From NCBI GenBank assembly GCA_003609755.1, contig AP017991.1, positions 2,311,501 to 2,375,500 on the forward strand: a stretch of DNA of 64,000 bases, in the 5' to 3' direction. The number at the start of each line of letters is the position of its first letter. The stretch's first letter is position 1. The position numbers and the translations under genes are program-made. Positions 1-9,454 of the stretch are shown in pieces. The notes under the pieces were generated by a model, which did no database searches, was not told the DNA's origin, and saw only the letters and a list, made by a program, of their open reading frames with translations. This DNA is from Planktothrix agardhii NIES-204 (GTDB lineage Bacteria; Cyanobacteriota; Cyanobacteriia; Cyanobacteriales; Microcoleaceae).

Positions 1-677
1 TTTTGAGAATTGACAATATCCACGACATCATTAAAGGTTTTAGCCGTGCGATCAATTTTGAGAGAAACACCTAAAGCCGTGGCTAAATCTTGGGCTATTT
101 TAATATCTAACCCGATTAAATTACCATGTTTATTTTTGACAAAAAATGGAGGACTATCAATTCCTAAAATAGCAACAATTAGCTGATTTCGATCTACAAT
201 CGTTTGCAGGTCGGGGGACAAACCAACAGAGGAAGTAGTTAACCCGATGGTGGAAGTAGCCTCAGCCCTAGTGCTATCATTGGGCTGGAGGTATTGCCAA
301 GTTTGAGGATCAACTGTTCCCGTTGCCTCTAAGCCCATACTGACCTGCAAATTATAAACAGCCTCTTGTGTCCCTTCTCCATAAACTCCATCTAATGCAC
401 CAGGGTAATATCCTCGTTTTTTCAATTGAGTTTGTAAGTCGATGACTTGATTTCCCTGACTGTTAGGAGTGGGTAATGGTTGATCGAGATTAGATTGAAA
501 AGTCACAGATATTGCCTGGGTTTCAGCAGTTTTTGCTGTTGTTTCCTTCGATAAGATATTGCTGGTTGAAATAGCAAAATCTGCCCTTGTCACCAGGATA
601 GCTACAATGGTTGCTATACAAAAAATAATCCCGATCAATTTTATGAATGTCTGCTTCCTACTAGGGGGAATTGACAT
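1..677 (-). CDS. Peptidoglycan-binding domain / solute-binding protein (3' end outside window)
   Basis: This gene runs off the left edge, so only the first 225 residues are visible. The start is an ATG at 677-675. A basic N-terminus is followed by a hydrophobic segment at about residues 12-30, a signal peptide or membrane anchor. Residues 76-130 match a peptidoglycan-binding (PGRP/PG_binding_1) domain, with the typical GYYPGALDGVYG turn. From about residue 155 the sequence resembles the start of a family 3 extracellular solute-binding protein (DLQTIVDRNQLIVAI, then GLDIKIAQDLATALG). I infer an envelope-anchored sensor or periplasmic binding protein for amino-acid-like ligands. The missing C-terminus could carry further domains, for example a sensor kinase, so the final role is open. 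Confidence 0.8.
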   Translation of the reverse strand, partial: MSIPPSRKQTFIKLIGIIFCIATIVAILVTRADFAISTSNILSKETTAKTAETQAISVTFQSNLDQPLPTPNSQGNQVIDLQTQLKKRGYYPGALDGVYGEGTQEAVYNLQVSMGLEATGTVDPQTWQYLQPNDSTRAEATSTIGLTTSSVGLSPDLQTIVDRNQLIVAILGIDSPPFFVKNKHGNLIGLDIKIAQDLATALGVSLKIDRTAKTFNDVVDIVNSQ

Positions 678-768
678 ATTATTTTCCAAACTCTAATTCC
701 TATTATACTCTGGTTGTGCTATTCTTATAAAAATTCATAACTGCGTCAGAAAAATTCTACATATTTAT

Positions 769-1590
769 TTGGAATTGGGCATAATTTCTGACATTTTGCA
801 GATAAAGCATCTACTTTTAAACTTTCCCACCGGAACACCTCGGTTTAATAAATTACCGGATTTCAGTCATATTGCCTATCCTCATGGGGATTATGTCGGC
901 GCTCAACGGGTGACAACAGCTTTTGAAAAGCAAAATACGTTTAAACTGCATTTTCGTCAATGGGATGAAGAAAGAAAATTAGCGATTAAAACAACAGATC
1001 AGTATGAATTAATCGGCCAAAAACTGCAATTAATTAAAACCACCCAAATTGAAGAACCGAATTGGTATACCCCGGGTTGTCCTTGGTATCGAGATGCACT
1101 GAAAACCCTAGGTCAAGCGGCTTGGACTGTCTATGTTTATCGCTCTACCAATACCCATGGAATTGACTCTAATATCGCGCTTTATAAAGAACAAACGGAT
1201 AACATCTATTGGCGGGTAATCAATTACATTGGTTCATCGGAACAGTAATTCCAGAAGATCAATACATGGGAACAATCAAAAAAAATAATAAGATTTTATT
1301 GGGGTTTGTAATAATGTTGGGTCTCGGTTTTATTTACCGATATTCGCATATTATATACGGTAATTGGAGATGCAGTAAATGTGGCGGCGCGTTTGGAAAC
1401 CTTAACTAAGGAATATCCTGAATATACCATTTTAATTAATGAATTAACTGCTAACGCTATTGCAGAACATCATGGTATTTTTCTTAAAAGTTTAGGTGAA
1501 ATTAAAGTCAAAGGTCGCCAAAAGCCCTTAGAAGTTTATGCGGTTTTAGATTGGATAAAAGAAGAAATTCCTGTTATCACCCCGGTTTAA
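769..1590 (+). pseudogene. Relic of a Cache-domain adenylate/guanylate cyclase
   Basis: Three reading-frame pieces lie head to tail. The first (769-1248) encodes a Cache-like extracytoplasmic sensor segment. The second (overlapping, from about 1209) continues it with the end of a Cache domain (WFIGTVIPEDQYM) and a membrane helix at about 1290-1345. The third, from about 1357 to 1590, encodes the C-terminal end of a class III nucleotide cyclase (IGDAVNVAARLE, then GEIKVKGRQKPLEVYAV). A frameshift lies in 1209-1248. The HAMP region and most of the cyclase catalytic domain have been deleted between the membrane helix and the GDAVNVAARLE motif. No ATG start is seen. The gene cannot make an active cyclase. 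Its stop overlaps the stop of the convergent permease gene by four bases. Confidence 0.8.
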
Positions 1591-2915
1591 ATTAGGAAGG
1601 CAAAGGTAACATATAACATCGCCACGAATATTTGCACAGCCATGACTGGAATCCCATAATGAAGAAAGGTTTTAAAGGAAATAGTGCGCCCATGTAGTTC
1701 GGAAATTCCGGCGGCGACAATATTAGAAGAAGCTCCCACCAATGTGCCATTTCCGCCCAAGGTTGCCCCAAACATCATTGCATAAAATAGCGGTAATACT
1801 TCCGGGGGAAACTGTCCGTTAAAAGCCGGGTCAAGCACTTCTGCACCGACAAATCCCACATTAACTAAATATTGTTTTAATAGGGGAACCATCGCCACAA
1901 CTAAGGGAATATTAGGCACAACACTAGAAATAATCCCTACTGTTACTAATAATAAAATTGAACCTAGAGCGATATTTTTTCCTAAAATCACCGCTAGAAG
2001 TCCCGATAAATTGCTAATCACTCCAGTTTTTTCTAGTCCTCCAATTAAAACAAAAATTGACATAAAGAAAATTAAGGTACTCCAGTCTAAATCCCGCAAA
2101 ATATTATTAACGGTATCAATTTTACTATGATGAGCTAACATTAAGGCTAAAGCTGCCCCTAATAAAGCCACCGCCGCCGGAGAAATAGGAACGGGTAAGG
2201 TTTCTCCAATTACAAAAAAAGTTAAAACAAAGACCATAATTAAACTTCCCAGTGCTAGAATCCGAGGATGATTAATTTTAGGATGGGGTAAATCTTCTAA
2301 ATGTTCAAATTTTGTATTCCAGGTTTTACGGAATAAAATTGGTAATAAAATCACTACACTCACCACCGCCAATGCTCCCCCTATACTCAAGCGTTGTAGG
2401 TATTCAACAAAGCTAATATTAATCGCATCTCCGACAATAAATGTGGCAGGATCTCCTACTAAGGTTAATAATCCTGAACTATTAGCAATGAATACCATTA
2501 AAATTAATAAGGGGACAAAATCAATCCCTATATCCTGAGCAATAGGAGGAATTAAAGGCGCTAATAACATCACGGTTGTAGCGTTGGGTAATACGGCACA
2601 AATGGGAGTGGTTAACGCTACTATTCCTAACAATAACCTTTTCCCTTCTCCCTTAGCCATCAAAATCATTTTAACGGCTAAATAATCAAAAATTTTAGTC
2701 GGTTCAAAGGCACGAACTAAAACCATCACGCCAAAAAATAAAGCTAAAGTTGCATAACTTCGACTGATATAATTAACAGCCTCGGTTAAAGTCATTACAT
2801 GGAAAAAAATCAGGAGGAGAGCCCCTAAAAACGCTGCAATAGTGAGGTGTAACCATTCCCCCATGATTGAAATAATCGCCCCAACAAAAATAATTCCAGC
2901 AATAAAAGAATCCAT
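1587..2915 (-). CDS. ArsB/NhaD-type (SLC13-like) ion permease
   Basis: A very hydrophobic protein of 442 residues with about eleven predicted membrane helices, belonging to the ion-transporter superfamily that includes ArsB, NhaD and CitT. Typical motifs are PNATTVMLLAP and GDPATFIVGDAINISF in the first half and the second-half repeat SSVVPNIPLVVAMVPL and GGNGTLVGASSNIVAAG. Members move sodium against protons, arsenite or dicarboxylates; the substrate cannot be read from the sequence, and an NhaD-type sodium/proton antiporter is as likely as an anion carrier. I chose the ATG at 2915; an upstream in-frame GTG at 2987 would add 24 residues that do not look like family sequence. The next gene upstream on this strand is also a cation antiporter, hinting at a shared ion-homeostasis role. 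Confidence 0.9.
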   Translation of the reverse strand: MDSFIAGIIFVGAIISIMGEWLHLTIAAFLGALLLIFFHVMTLTEAVNYISRSYATLALFFGVMVLVRAFEPTKIFDYLAVKMILMAKGEGKRLLLGIVALTTPICAVLPNATTVMLLAPLIPPIAQDIGIDFVPLLILMVFIANSSGLLTLVGDPATFIVGDAINISFVEYLQRLSIGGALAVVSVVILLPILFRKTWNTKFEHLEDLPHPKINHPRILALGSLIMVFVLTFFVIGETLPVPISPAAVALLGAALALMLAHHSKIDTVNNILRDLDWSTLIFFMSIFVLIGGLEKTGVISNLSGLLAVILGKNIALGSILLLVTVGIISSVVPNIPLVVAMVPLLKQYLVNVGFVGAEVLDPAFNGQFPPEVLPLFYAMMFGATLGGNGTLVGASSNIVAAGISELHGRTISFKTFLHYGIPVMAVQIFVAMLYVTFAFLI

Positions 2916-3019
2916 GGTTTCTATTGATAATAGGAGTTGAAAACAAACAAATACCCGAAAATTAATTAATTGTTTTAATGGTATCACATATTTGCCAAAA
3001 TAGCACTAATTTTTAGTGA

Positions 3020-4081
3020 TTAATGAATTGGTTTTTTTGAGGAGGAAACAGAGTTTATTTTTGCGGTAAAATTGATCGGCTTTGATAAGGTTTTATCCTG
3101 TATTTTACCCATAAATATTTTTTCTTTAAATTCTCCTGTGAGTGTTAATTGATTGGGATCTGGGGATAGATATGATGAACAAAATAATAACGGATTTGAA
3201 ATTCCTGATAAGATCATTTCTGGCTCTTTGAATTTGCCACTTAATACAATTTTATCCAGATTATCTTTAGATTTTTCTAATACTAAAAAGGCTCCAAAAA
3301 TCAAGTGAATTCCGATCAATTCGGTAATTAATGCAGAAGCCACCACTCCCATATAAATCCAAGCTAAAACCCATTGGGTAAGTCGCCCTGTGCGTTGATA
3401 ATGGATCGAGAGTTTTCTTAATAACCACCGTCCGGCGGTTGCCATTAAAATAATATACAGAATTGAGGCAATAATTGTGGGAAATGCCCCCGATATACTG
3501 TTAGTTCGGGTAACGGCGATCGCTAAGGCTAATAAACACCATGCAGTCACATCATCAACGGCGGCGCAAGTTAAAGCCAACGTTCCTAAACGAGTTACTT
3601 GTAAATTATTTTCTGTTATAATTCGGGCTAAAACTGGAAAAGCGGTAATTGATAAAGCCGAACCTAAAAATAAAGCAAATGCTGTGAAGGAAACGCCATT
3701 ATTAGAAACAATTGGATATAGAATTAATGCGGTCGAAATTCCTAATGCAAAGGGAACTACAATACTAACATGAGAAATTAAAACTGCCTTTTCTAGTTGC
3801 CCACTTAAATATTTAGGGTTTAGTTCCAACCCAATTAAAAACATGAAGAAAATCAGTCCAATTTGTGATAAAATATTCAAGTAGGGCAAAGTTTCGGCAG
3901 GAAATAAAGCCGTCATCACATTAGGAGCAATTAACCCTAATAATGATGGCCCCAACATAATTCCAGCAATAATTTCTCCAATCACTAATGGTTGTTTAAT
4001 TTGACGACAGAATAATCCCATTAATCGGGATAATCCAATCACGATTAAAACTTGCAGGAGAACTAAAATCGCAGGGTTCAT
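3020..4081 (-). CDS. Kef-type cation/proton antiporter, C-terminally truncated and chimeric
   Basis: Residues 1 to about 260 are a clear CPA2 (Kef/NapA-type) antiporter membrane domain, with IKQPLVIGEIIAGIMLGPS, FLIGLELNPKYL and the ion-binding segment TCAAVDDVTAWCLLA. The family continues after HLIFGAFL with GAVMPK-like sequence and three or four more helices. Here, from about residue 267, the sequence changes abruptly to a polar tail of about 85 residues rich in K, S, L and G (SGKFKEPEMILSG, later TLTGEFKEKIFMG), with no helix and no RCK domain. The simplest reading is a deletion that fused the front of an antiporter to the end of another gene. Function is doubtful. The start ATG at 4081 matches the family; an ATG at 4108 is also in frame. 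Confidence 0.8.
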   Translation of the reverse strand: MNPAILVLLQVLIVIGLSRLMGLFCRQIKQPLVIGEIIAGIMLGPSLLGLIAPNVMTALFPAETLPYLNILSQIGLIFFMFLIGLELNPKYLSGQLEKAVLISHVSIVVPFALGISTALILYPIVSNNGVSFTAFALFLGSALSITAFPVLARIITENNLQVTRLGTLALTCAAVDDVTAWCLLALAIAVTRTNSISGAFPTIIASILYIILMATAGRWLLRKLSIHYQRTGRLTQWVLAWIYMGVVASALITELIGIHLIFGAFLVLEKSKDNLDKIVLSGKFKEPEMILSGISNPLLFCSSYLSPDPNQLTLTGEFKEKIFMGKIQDKTLSKPINFTAKINSVSSSKKPIH

Positions 4082-4108
4082 AGTCAGCATCAAATGGGAA
4101 TAATACAA

Positions 4109-4559
4109 AATTCAAGGGTAGATTAATGTTTGTTAATCCCCGAATTCGTTGAATTTTAGGATGGGTTATATATAATATCTGTGATTACCGAAAATTAGCA
4201 AACCAAAAAAACTAGCCATTTCCATGACCCTCACACACCTTTGCAAGTGGGTTTGATTCTCGTATTCAACCCTCAAGGATTGAGTATTAATAACAGAGTC
4301 TGATGTACTTAGAATTCCGGTGAGGGCAATGGTAAAAACTTTGCCGATCAACAGTCTTCTCTCACAGCCGACGGGGTTAGCTGACGGGCTAGGACTGAGA
4401 GATGTCCTTCTCGACAATCACAAACAATCGAAGATAAGCCCCTAAAGATGGTTCCCCCGCTCCTAACTCATTAAAAAAGAGTGGATTAGGCTGACTGACT
4501 ATACTTGATAGGTTAACTTAACATATTGATTGAATTTTGTCTATCCATAGCAATCAAAA
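4109..4559. other. Intergenic stretch with no recognisable gene
   Basis: About 450 bases between the antiporter chimera and the metalloprotease terminator. A reading frame of 83 codons on the minus strand (4166-4417) has no start context and resembles nothing I know. A segment at 4236-4270 looks vaguely like a tRNA T-arm, but no acceptor or anticodon stem can be folded around it. It may be decayed coding or mobile DNA. Confidence 0.4.
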
Positions 4560-4585
4560 GCGCCCTGAACTTCGATTCAAGGCGC
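4560..4585 (-). terminator. Hairpin downstream of the M48 protease gene
   Basis: A 26-base inverted repeat with arms GCGCCCTGAA and TTCAAGGCGC (one mismatch in ten pairs) and a six-base loop. On the minus strand it is followed by TTTTGATT, a short U-tract. It sits 27 bases beyond the stop of the protease gene, which fits an intrinsic terminator. Confidence 0.55.
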
Positions 4586-4611
4586 GTAAAGTTTCGATTA
4601 ATTCGTTGAAA

Positions 4612-5460
4612 TTAAGATAAAATTCGTTCAACGGTGGCGCGATAGGAATTACTGTCTAACCCATCACCTGAATTAACCTGACTTGGATCAAGAAGTCGTT
4701 GCATGGCGGAAATGCGATCGCCTGTAGCGGGGTGAGTGCTGAGAATTGTTGGCGGAGAACCACTTTTTAACAGTTTAGCCATAAAATCAACGGCGCCTCG
4801 TGGAGCATAACCCGCCCGGGCTAGGGTAGCTAAACCCATGCGATCGGCTTCATATTCAGCTTCACGGCTTTTAGGGCGGTTTAAGGCTAATTCCACCCCA
4901 ATTTGGACTAATTTATTCTGATCCGCACCCACAGCCGTAGCCACCCCCGCAGCCACAGCTGCTTGGCGCATTTGTTTAATCGCATGACGTCCGGCAATAT
5001 GTCCGATTTCATGGGCCATTACACTCGCTAATTCTGCTTCATTACTAGCAGCGGCAATTAACCCGGTATTAACATAAACAAACCCGCCCATAGTAGCAAA
5101 AGCATTGACACTACTATCATCAATTACTTGAAAAGTATAGGGAATATTCGGGCGATCGCTGGCTTGGACTAGACGTTGACCAATTTGATTAATATAGCTT
5201 TGAGCCTCTTGATTACGAAATAATTTAACTTGTTTTGAGAGTAATTCTTGATTAATTTGTTCCCCGATCGCAATTTCCTGACGTGCAGATAAATTCGATA
5301 ATTGGATGACTTGAATTCCTCTAAAAATTAATTCTGGTAAAGGAATTGCCAAAGTTGCGACCGTCGAACTCAATACAATACTCAGGCTAAGAGTTATTGA
5401 AATAACCGGATATAACCAACGACGGCGCAAAGATCTGGCAATTGTCAAACGTTTTAACAT
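4612..5460 (-). CDS. M48 family zinc metalloprotease (exported)
   Basis: A 282-residue member of peptidase family M48 (the Ste24/HtpX/BepA clan). A basic N-terminus (RSLRRRW) and a hydrophobic stretch at residues 17-40 form a signal peptide or anchor, so the catalytic domain should lie in the periplasm or at the membrane. The zinc site is HEIGH at 150-154 with the third ligand in EAEYEAD at about 202-206. The length fits the single-domain BepA-like proteases without a TPR extension. The family degrades or refolds misassembled envelope proteins, and I infer a quality-control role here. The gene stands alone, with a hairpin terminator after it and a GTTGCG-type repeat just upstream of the start. 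Confidence 0.93.
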   Translation of the reverse strand: MLKRLTIARSLRRRWLYPVISITLSLSIVLSSTVATLAIPLPELIFRGIQVIQLSNLSARQEIAIGEQINQELLSKQVKLFRNQEAQSYINQIGQRLVQASDRPNIPYTFQVIDDSSVNAFATMGGFVYVNTGLIAAASNEAELASVMAHEIGHIAGRHAIKQMRQAAVAAGVATAVGADQNKLVQIGVELALNRPKSREAEYEADRMGLATLARAGYAPRGAVDFMAKLLKSGSPPTILSTHPATGDRISAMQRLLDPSQVNSGDGLDSNSYRATVERILS

Positions 5461-5498
5461 AATAAGTGCAGGGATAATTTACAGGTTATACTAAAAAA

Positions 5499-5524
5499 CC
5501 CGTTGTTGCGCTTCTAGCGCATCA
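5499..5524. repeat. GTTGCG-type short palindromic repeat, copy 1
   Basis: The core GTTGTTGCGCTTCTAGCGCATC forms a small hairpin (TGCGCT with AGCGCA). The same core with a variable loop recurs at 27679, 50212 and 62705, always between genes. Confidence 0.6.
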
Positions 5525-5563
5525 TCAGAGGGTATTTAAACTGATCGACGCAGATCTAAGAAA

Positions 5564-5601
5564 CTAGGTTTCTCAATCAAAGATAACGGTTAGAAACCTA
5601 G
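5564..5601. repeat. Inverted repeat downstream of the RTX gene
   Basis: The arms CTAGGTTTCT and AGAAACCTAG are perfectly complementary across an 18-base loop, 19 bases after the stop of the RTX protein gene on the minus strand. There is no U-tract. It may act as a transcript-end hairpin. The AGAAACC/GGTTTCT arms resemble those of the repeats that flank hicAB. Confidence 0.5.
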
Positions 5602-5619
5602 CGAGTGATCAATGATTTC

Positions 5620-8274
5620 CTAAACCGACCAAGTGGCTAAATAAGCATCATTTCCTCCTAATGGATTAGGATTAATCGCGTTAGTTGTTATTGTAACAGA
5701 TGGTTGGGTTACTGTTCCCAAAATCACCGCTTGACCCTTCGCAACTGCAAAACCATTCACACTGCCTTTAGCACCATCTACGTCACCAGTTTGGGTTAAC
5801 GGAGTCCAGAATTTTCTGATAGTATAATCTGCAGATAATCCTAATACTGCCATTTCTCCCAAGGTATAAGCACCAACGGGTTGACTATTAATCGTTTTAC
5901 CAGGACGATTTTGTAATTGGAAAGCCGAAGATCCTCCTATATATATATTACCAAATTCGTCAGCCGTAATCGAATTGGGAGTAAAACTATTCGCCCCAGT
6001 GCTAGTGCGGGTGACAATAAATTGACCCTGATCAACTATTCCAGTATTAGGATTAATTTTGGCGTGAAATGTGAAAGATCCTGCACCAGCGCCAGAGAAA
6101 TTATTAAAAGAATCCACATTAACTAAGGTTGCTAAAGTTTGAGTAATGTTTTGACCATTGCGTTGAAAAACGTTATTTCCTCCATCGGTTTTTCCTAATA
6201 AATAAAGTCCGCCATCTTTACCAATAGTAATACGTTCTCCCCGGGTATCTGCCCTTAAGTTTTGTCCGGTGACTTCCGTTGCACTGAAATCCCAAGTTTT
6301 CCATAAGGAATTCAAGGCAGAATCAAACCCTCGTAAGAAAGGAGTTTGTAAAAGACTGGTAACTTGATTATACCCGGTAACAAAGACTTGTTTTGTGGTA
6401 GGATCAATAGTGATATCCGCGGGATTGACATTGGTTCCGGTTAAGGTTGTGCTAGTTAATTGAGTTCCGGTTCCATTCCATAAAATAATAGTATCGGTAC
6501 TATTATTTAAAGTGGCAACTGTACCATCATTGGCGATCGCAACTCGATTAAAAGTTCCCGGTTGTGACCATAAAACTGTATTAGCTGTAGGGTTATAAAC
6601 CTTAATTCCAAAATCCCCAACTGCTACAATTTCCCCACTATCTCGATCCACATCTAAATCATTAACAATACCGCCTAATGGTGTATTGGATAAGGAGGCA
6701 GTATTGCCATTTTGTAATCGTTGAATTGCTCCCACACCGTTAAAATTACCAGCAATAATAATATTATTATCAACCGGGGAAATTTCAACCGATGCACCAC
6801 TATCATTTCCAGTAGTTCCTAAATAGGTTGCACTATTTAACAGGAGATTATCACTCGGATCATTATCAACAATTTGCAATATAGCTGTGTTTTGAGTTCC
6901 GACCGTTGCAGTTCCGGCGGTAATAGTTAATGCTAAATTAACGGTTTCCGTCGGTTCAAATATCGTATCATCAATGACCGGAATTATTACAGTTTTTGGA
7001 GTAATATCTCCATCTGCAAAAGTCACAGTTACGGGAGTATTAGTATAATCTAAAATTGCCGTTGCAGTTCCATCCGTTGGGGTGATTTGTGCCGTCACTA
7101 AACCACTACTTTCTCCCGTTCTATTAATGGTAATAGTGTTAATAAGTGTGCCATTTTCATTAACACTAAAATTAGCAGAACTAAACCCTAAAACACTAAG
7201 AGGTACTGGTGTTGGAACTGGTGTCGGTACAGAGGTTGGTATTGGAGTTGGTATTGGAGTTGGTATTGGAGTCGGTACTGGTGTTGGAACTGGTGTCGGA
7301 TCGGGTGTTGGAACTGGTGTCGGATCGGGTGTTGGAACTGGTGTGGGATCGGGTGTTGGTATTGGAGTCGGTACAGAGGTTGGTATTGGTGTGGGATCGG
7401 GTGTTGGTATTGGAGTCGGTACAGAGGTTGGATCGGGTGTTGGATCAAAACCGTCAAAAACAAAATTATCAGAATTGAGACTATTACTATTTACATTTTT
7501 GAGAATTGCTAAATATTCACTAGAATTTTTATCCTGAATAATCGTATCATTAGCATATTCTCCAGTACCTTGAGTAATATTTAAAGCCAAGAATGTCAGA
7601 TCTGCTAATAATCCAATAGTATCTTGATTTAAAGTAAAATCTGTGATAATATCAGCATCATTAATAGCAAATTCTCCCATCGTTTTGCCAATATAAAATA
7701 GATCATTACCATCTCCACCCGTTACCGTATCAGCACCAAAATCTCCATGGAGAATATCATCCCCAAAATCACCAAATAATTGATCATCTCCTTCACCTCC
7801 GGCGACTAAATCATCCTCTTTTCCCCCATAAATAATATCGTTATTCTGATTTCCAAATAATGTATCTGCACCGCGATCGCCCAAAATAAAATCATTTCCT
7901 ACATCACCAAAAATCAGATCATCATCTTGACCTCCCGCTAAAGTATCGTCATCTTGACCAGCATAAATACTATCATTTCCTAGATTACCAAAAATTAGAT
8001 CAGCTTGTTGGTTTCCTCCTAAAATATCATTCCCTTCTAAACCATAAATAGTATCATTTCCCCCCAGAGCAAAAATATTATCCTGAAATGCAGTACCAAT
8101 AATTAAATCAGAATTATTGGTAGGAATAAAATTAGTTTCAGTCGGAGTAATATTTGTAAAACTTCTACCCATGGGAAGATTAACCCCTAAACCAAAAGAT
8201 AAGGTTTGAGGATTAGGAATAATTTGGGTCGGACTGAAAAACAAATTTCCAGAATCAAAAGTGTCGAGACTCAT
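5620..8274 (-). CDS. Large secreted RTX / Calx-beta / beta-propeller-like protein
   Basis: An 884-residue protein without a classical signal peptide. Residues 55-195 are hemolysin-type calcium-binding nonapeptides ([32 protein letters not shown]), as in proteins secreted by type I systems, although here they are N-terminal rather than next to a C-terminal signal. Residues 277-358 form a low-complexity linker of PTPDPTP/PTPIPTP units. Residues 360-468 match a Calx-beta calcium-binding domain ([33 protein letters not shown]). The remaining 400 residues contain SBBP/NHL-like repeats suggesting a beta-propeller ([29 protein letters not shown]). I infer a surface-exposed or released adhesin or sheath protein stabilised by calcium; no enzymatic motif is visible. 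No transporter gene lies next to it. Confidence 0.88.
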   Translation of the reverse strand: MSLDTFDSGNLFFSPTQIIPNPQTLSFGLGVNLPMGRSFTNITPTETNFIPTNNSDLIIGTAFQDNIFALGGNDTIYGLEGNDILGGNQQADLIFGNLGNDSIYAGQDDDTLAGGQDDDLIFGDVGNDFILGDRGADTLFGNQNNDIIYGGKEDDLVAGGEGDDQLFGDFGDDILHGDFGADTVTGGDGNDLFYIGKTMGEFAINDADIITDFTLNQDTIGLLADLTFLALNITQGTGEYANDTIIQDKNSSEYLAILKNVNSNSLNSDNFVFDGFDPTPDPTSVPTPIPTPDPTPIPTSVPTPIPTPDPTPVPTPDPTPVPTPDPTPVPTPVPTPIPTPIPTPIPTSVPTPVPTPVPLSVLGFSSANFSVNENGTLINTITINRTGESSGLVTAQITPTDGTATAILDYTNTPVTVTFADGDITPKTVIIPVIDDTIFEPTETVNLALTITAGTATVGTQNTAILQIVDNDPSDNLLLNSATYLGTTGNDSGASVEISPVDNNIIIAGNFNGVGAIQRLQNGNTASLSNTPLGGIVNDLDVDRDSGEIVAVGDFGIKVYNPTANTVLWSQPGTFNRVAIANDGTVATLNNSTDTIILWNGTGTQLTSTTLTGTNVNPADITIDPTTKQVFVTGYNQVTSLLQTPFLRGFDSALNSLWKTWDFSATEVTGQNLRADTRGERITIGKDGGLYLLGKTDGGNNVFQRNGQNITQTLATLVNVDSFNNFSGAGAGSFTFHAKINPNTGIVDQGQFIVTRTSTGANSFTPNSITADEFGNIYIGGSSAFQLQNRPGKTINSQPVGAYTLGEMAVLGLSADYTIRKFWTPLTQTGDVDGAKGSVNGFAVAKGQAVILGTVTQPSVTITTNAINPNPLGGNDAYLATWSV
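7201..7445. repeat. Tandem repeat encoding a Pro-Thr linker
   Basis: About 245 bases of degenerate 6- and 12-base units (GGTGTTGGA, ACTGGTGTC, GGATCGGGT) lie inside the RTX gene and encode PTP, PTPDPTP and PTPIPTP blocks. Such arrays change length by replication slippage. All apparent reading frames on the opposite strand here are artefacts of the repeat. Confidence 0.9.
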
Positions 8275-8693
8275 AATCTAATTTTCCTCGCAAAGACTCG
8301 CAATAGCTATACTATTTTTCAGGATATTTTCAATTAATCAGGAAAATATTTAATTTAATCTGATTAAAAATTTAGTAGATTTAAAAGCTGTTTAAACCCT
8401 GATCCTGAAATTAATGCACTAAACAACGAAGACGATTTATTGAGGCAAAAAGTTTCTCAAATTTAGATTTTTTTATCCAAATTATTGATTTATAAAAGTA
8501 ATTTAATATACATCAAATTTAAAAAATACCGTATTTTTAAGGATACTCAGTTATTGATTACATCCTGTACTCATTGAAAATACTGAGTAAATTCATGACT
8601 TTTATTACAGTTATTCTAGTTTTGATCAGTAGATCGACTTAGATCTATAGAATTTGATAGAATTGACCCATAATGGGTTAAAATAGGATCTCA
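8275..8693. other. Divergent intergenic region
   Basis: About 420 bases of AT-rich DNA between the divergent RTX and hypothetical genes; it should hold both promoters. The only structured element I see is the ACCCAT/ATGGGT palindrome near its right end. Confidence 0.4.
8666..8678. promoter_or_regulatory. Possible operator palindrome
   Basis: ACCCAT and ATGGGT flank a single base, forming a perfect inverted repeat of six-base arms. It directly precedes TAAAAT, a possible -10 element, 15 bases before the GTG start of the next gene. The position suits a repressor site or a transcript 5' hairpin. No binding protein can be named. Confidence 0.3.
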
Positions 8694-9155
8694 GTGAAAA
8701 ACAGTCGTCGAAAAATGATTAAACCTGATAGCACTCAACCCGGTTTAGGACAGCAAAGTTGGCAAAGTCAGTTGGATCGGTTTGTGAAAGATAACCGTCA
8801 GGAATTCGCCGCCTTAACTTGGGGTTTACACCTACAATGGGGAGAAGAACCCAATACCCTCGGAATTGATCTCAAACCTACCCCCCACTTTGTCGCCTGT
8901 CCGAAATCAACTATTGAACAACTGAATCAAAATGTTGAAAATCGCTTAAAAGAAATTGTCGGAATTGTAGACGGGTATCAACCGGAAAAAGAGGTATTAA
9001 TCATTGGAATTGGTTTTGATCATGTCAGATTAATTTATTTTGAATCTAATCCTACTCCCCCAGAATGTTTTCAACAAGTTGGAAAAGATGTCGATACTTT
9101 ATTAAAACATTTAGAAGATTCTATGAATCAAATCATAAATATTTCTAATCAGTAG
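8694..9155 (+). CDS. Conserved hypothetical protein
   Basis: A soluble protein of 153 residues with no signal peptide or membrane segment. The visible start is GTG at 8694; an ATG at 8715 is also in frame and neither has a strong ribosome binding site. The central part (EFAALTWGLHLQWGEE, LGIDLKPTPHFVACP, VLIIGIGFDHVRLIYFE) looks like an alpha/beta fold and the C-terminus is helical. I do not recognise a family with a known function. It reads as a genuine gene because codon use is normal and the sequence is balanced. Confidence 0.75.
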   Translation: MKNSRRKMIKPDSTQPGLGQQSWQSQLDRFVKDNRQEFAALTWGLHLQWGEEPNTLGIDLKPTPHFVACPKSTIEQLNQNVENRLKEIVGIVDGYQPEKEVLIIGIGFDHVRLIYFESNPTPPECFQQVGKDVDTLLKHLEDSMNQIINISNQ

Positions 9156-9346
9156 ATACTGTCCAGTTTTGTGTGGGCCTGTCATCTTATTTACCTTGAG
9201 TTATTTACCTTGAAAAAGAGCGATCACCCTCGTAGATTTGGCATTAATAGAGTGCGTGTGATGTAGAGTTGGTTTAAGGGCGATCTATATTGCCTTTTGC
9301 TATATATTCAGCATTTTAAGTATTTGAGTAGGTTTGAGTAAGTGTC
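9156..9346. other. Intergenic stretch upstream of the lpt genes
   Basis: About 190 bases without recognisable coding content, followed by a small upstream reading frame and then lptA. It should contain the promoter of the lpt cluster, but no convincing -35/-10 pair stands out. Confidence 0.4.
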
Positions 9347-9454
9347 ATGAAGCGGATAGAGTACAATGGACACACCGACTATAAGGTGTCAATTTCAATG
9401 TCTACGACTCAATTGCACCGCCCAGTCAACATTTTAGAGTTTCCAACATCATAA
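9347..9454 (+). CDS. Possible 35-residue leader ORF coupled to lptA
   Basis: An ATG at 9347 opens a 35-codon frame beginning MKRIEYNGHTDYKVSISMS and ending with TAA at 9452-9454, whose last base is the first base of the lptA ATG (TAATG). Such one-base overlaps support translational coupling. Against it, no known family is recognised and no clear ribosome binding site is present. It could be a leader peptide or a chance frame. Confidence 0.3.
   Translation: MKRIEYNGHTDYKVSISMSTTQLHRPVNILEFPTS

Noticed and set aside
4236-4270. tRNA-like T-arm sequence
   Set aside because: No acceptor stem, D-arm or anticodon arm can be folded around it.
4166-4417. An 83-codon minus-strand frame
   Set aside because: No ribosome binding site, poor composition and no family resemblance; probably chance in an intergenic region.
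7082-7537. Long plus-strand frame of GVGTGVG repeats
   Set aside because: It is the opposite strand of the Pro-Thr repeat in the RTX gene; the repeat keeps all frames open.
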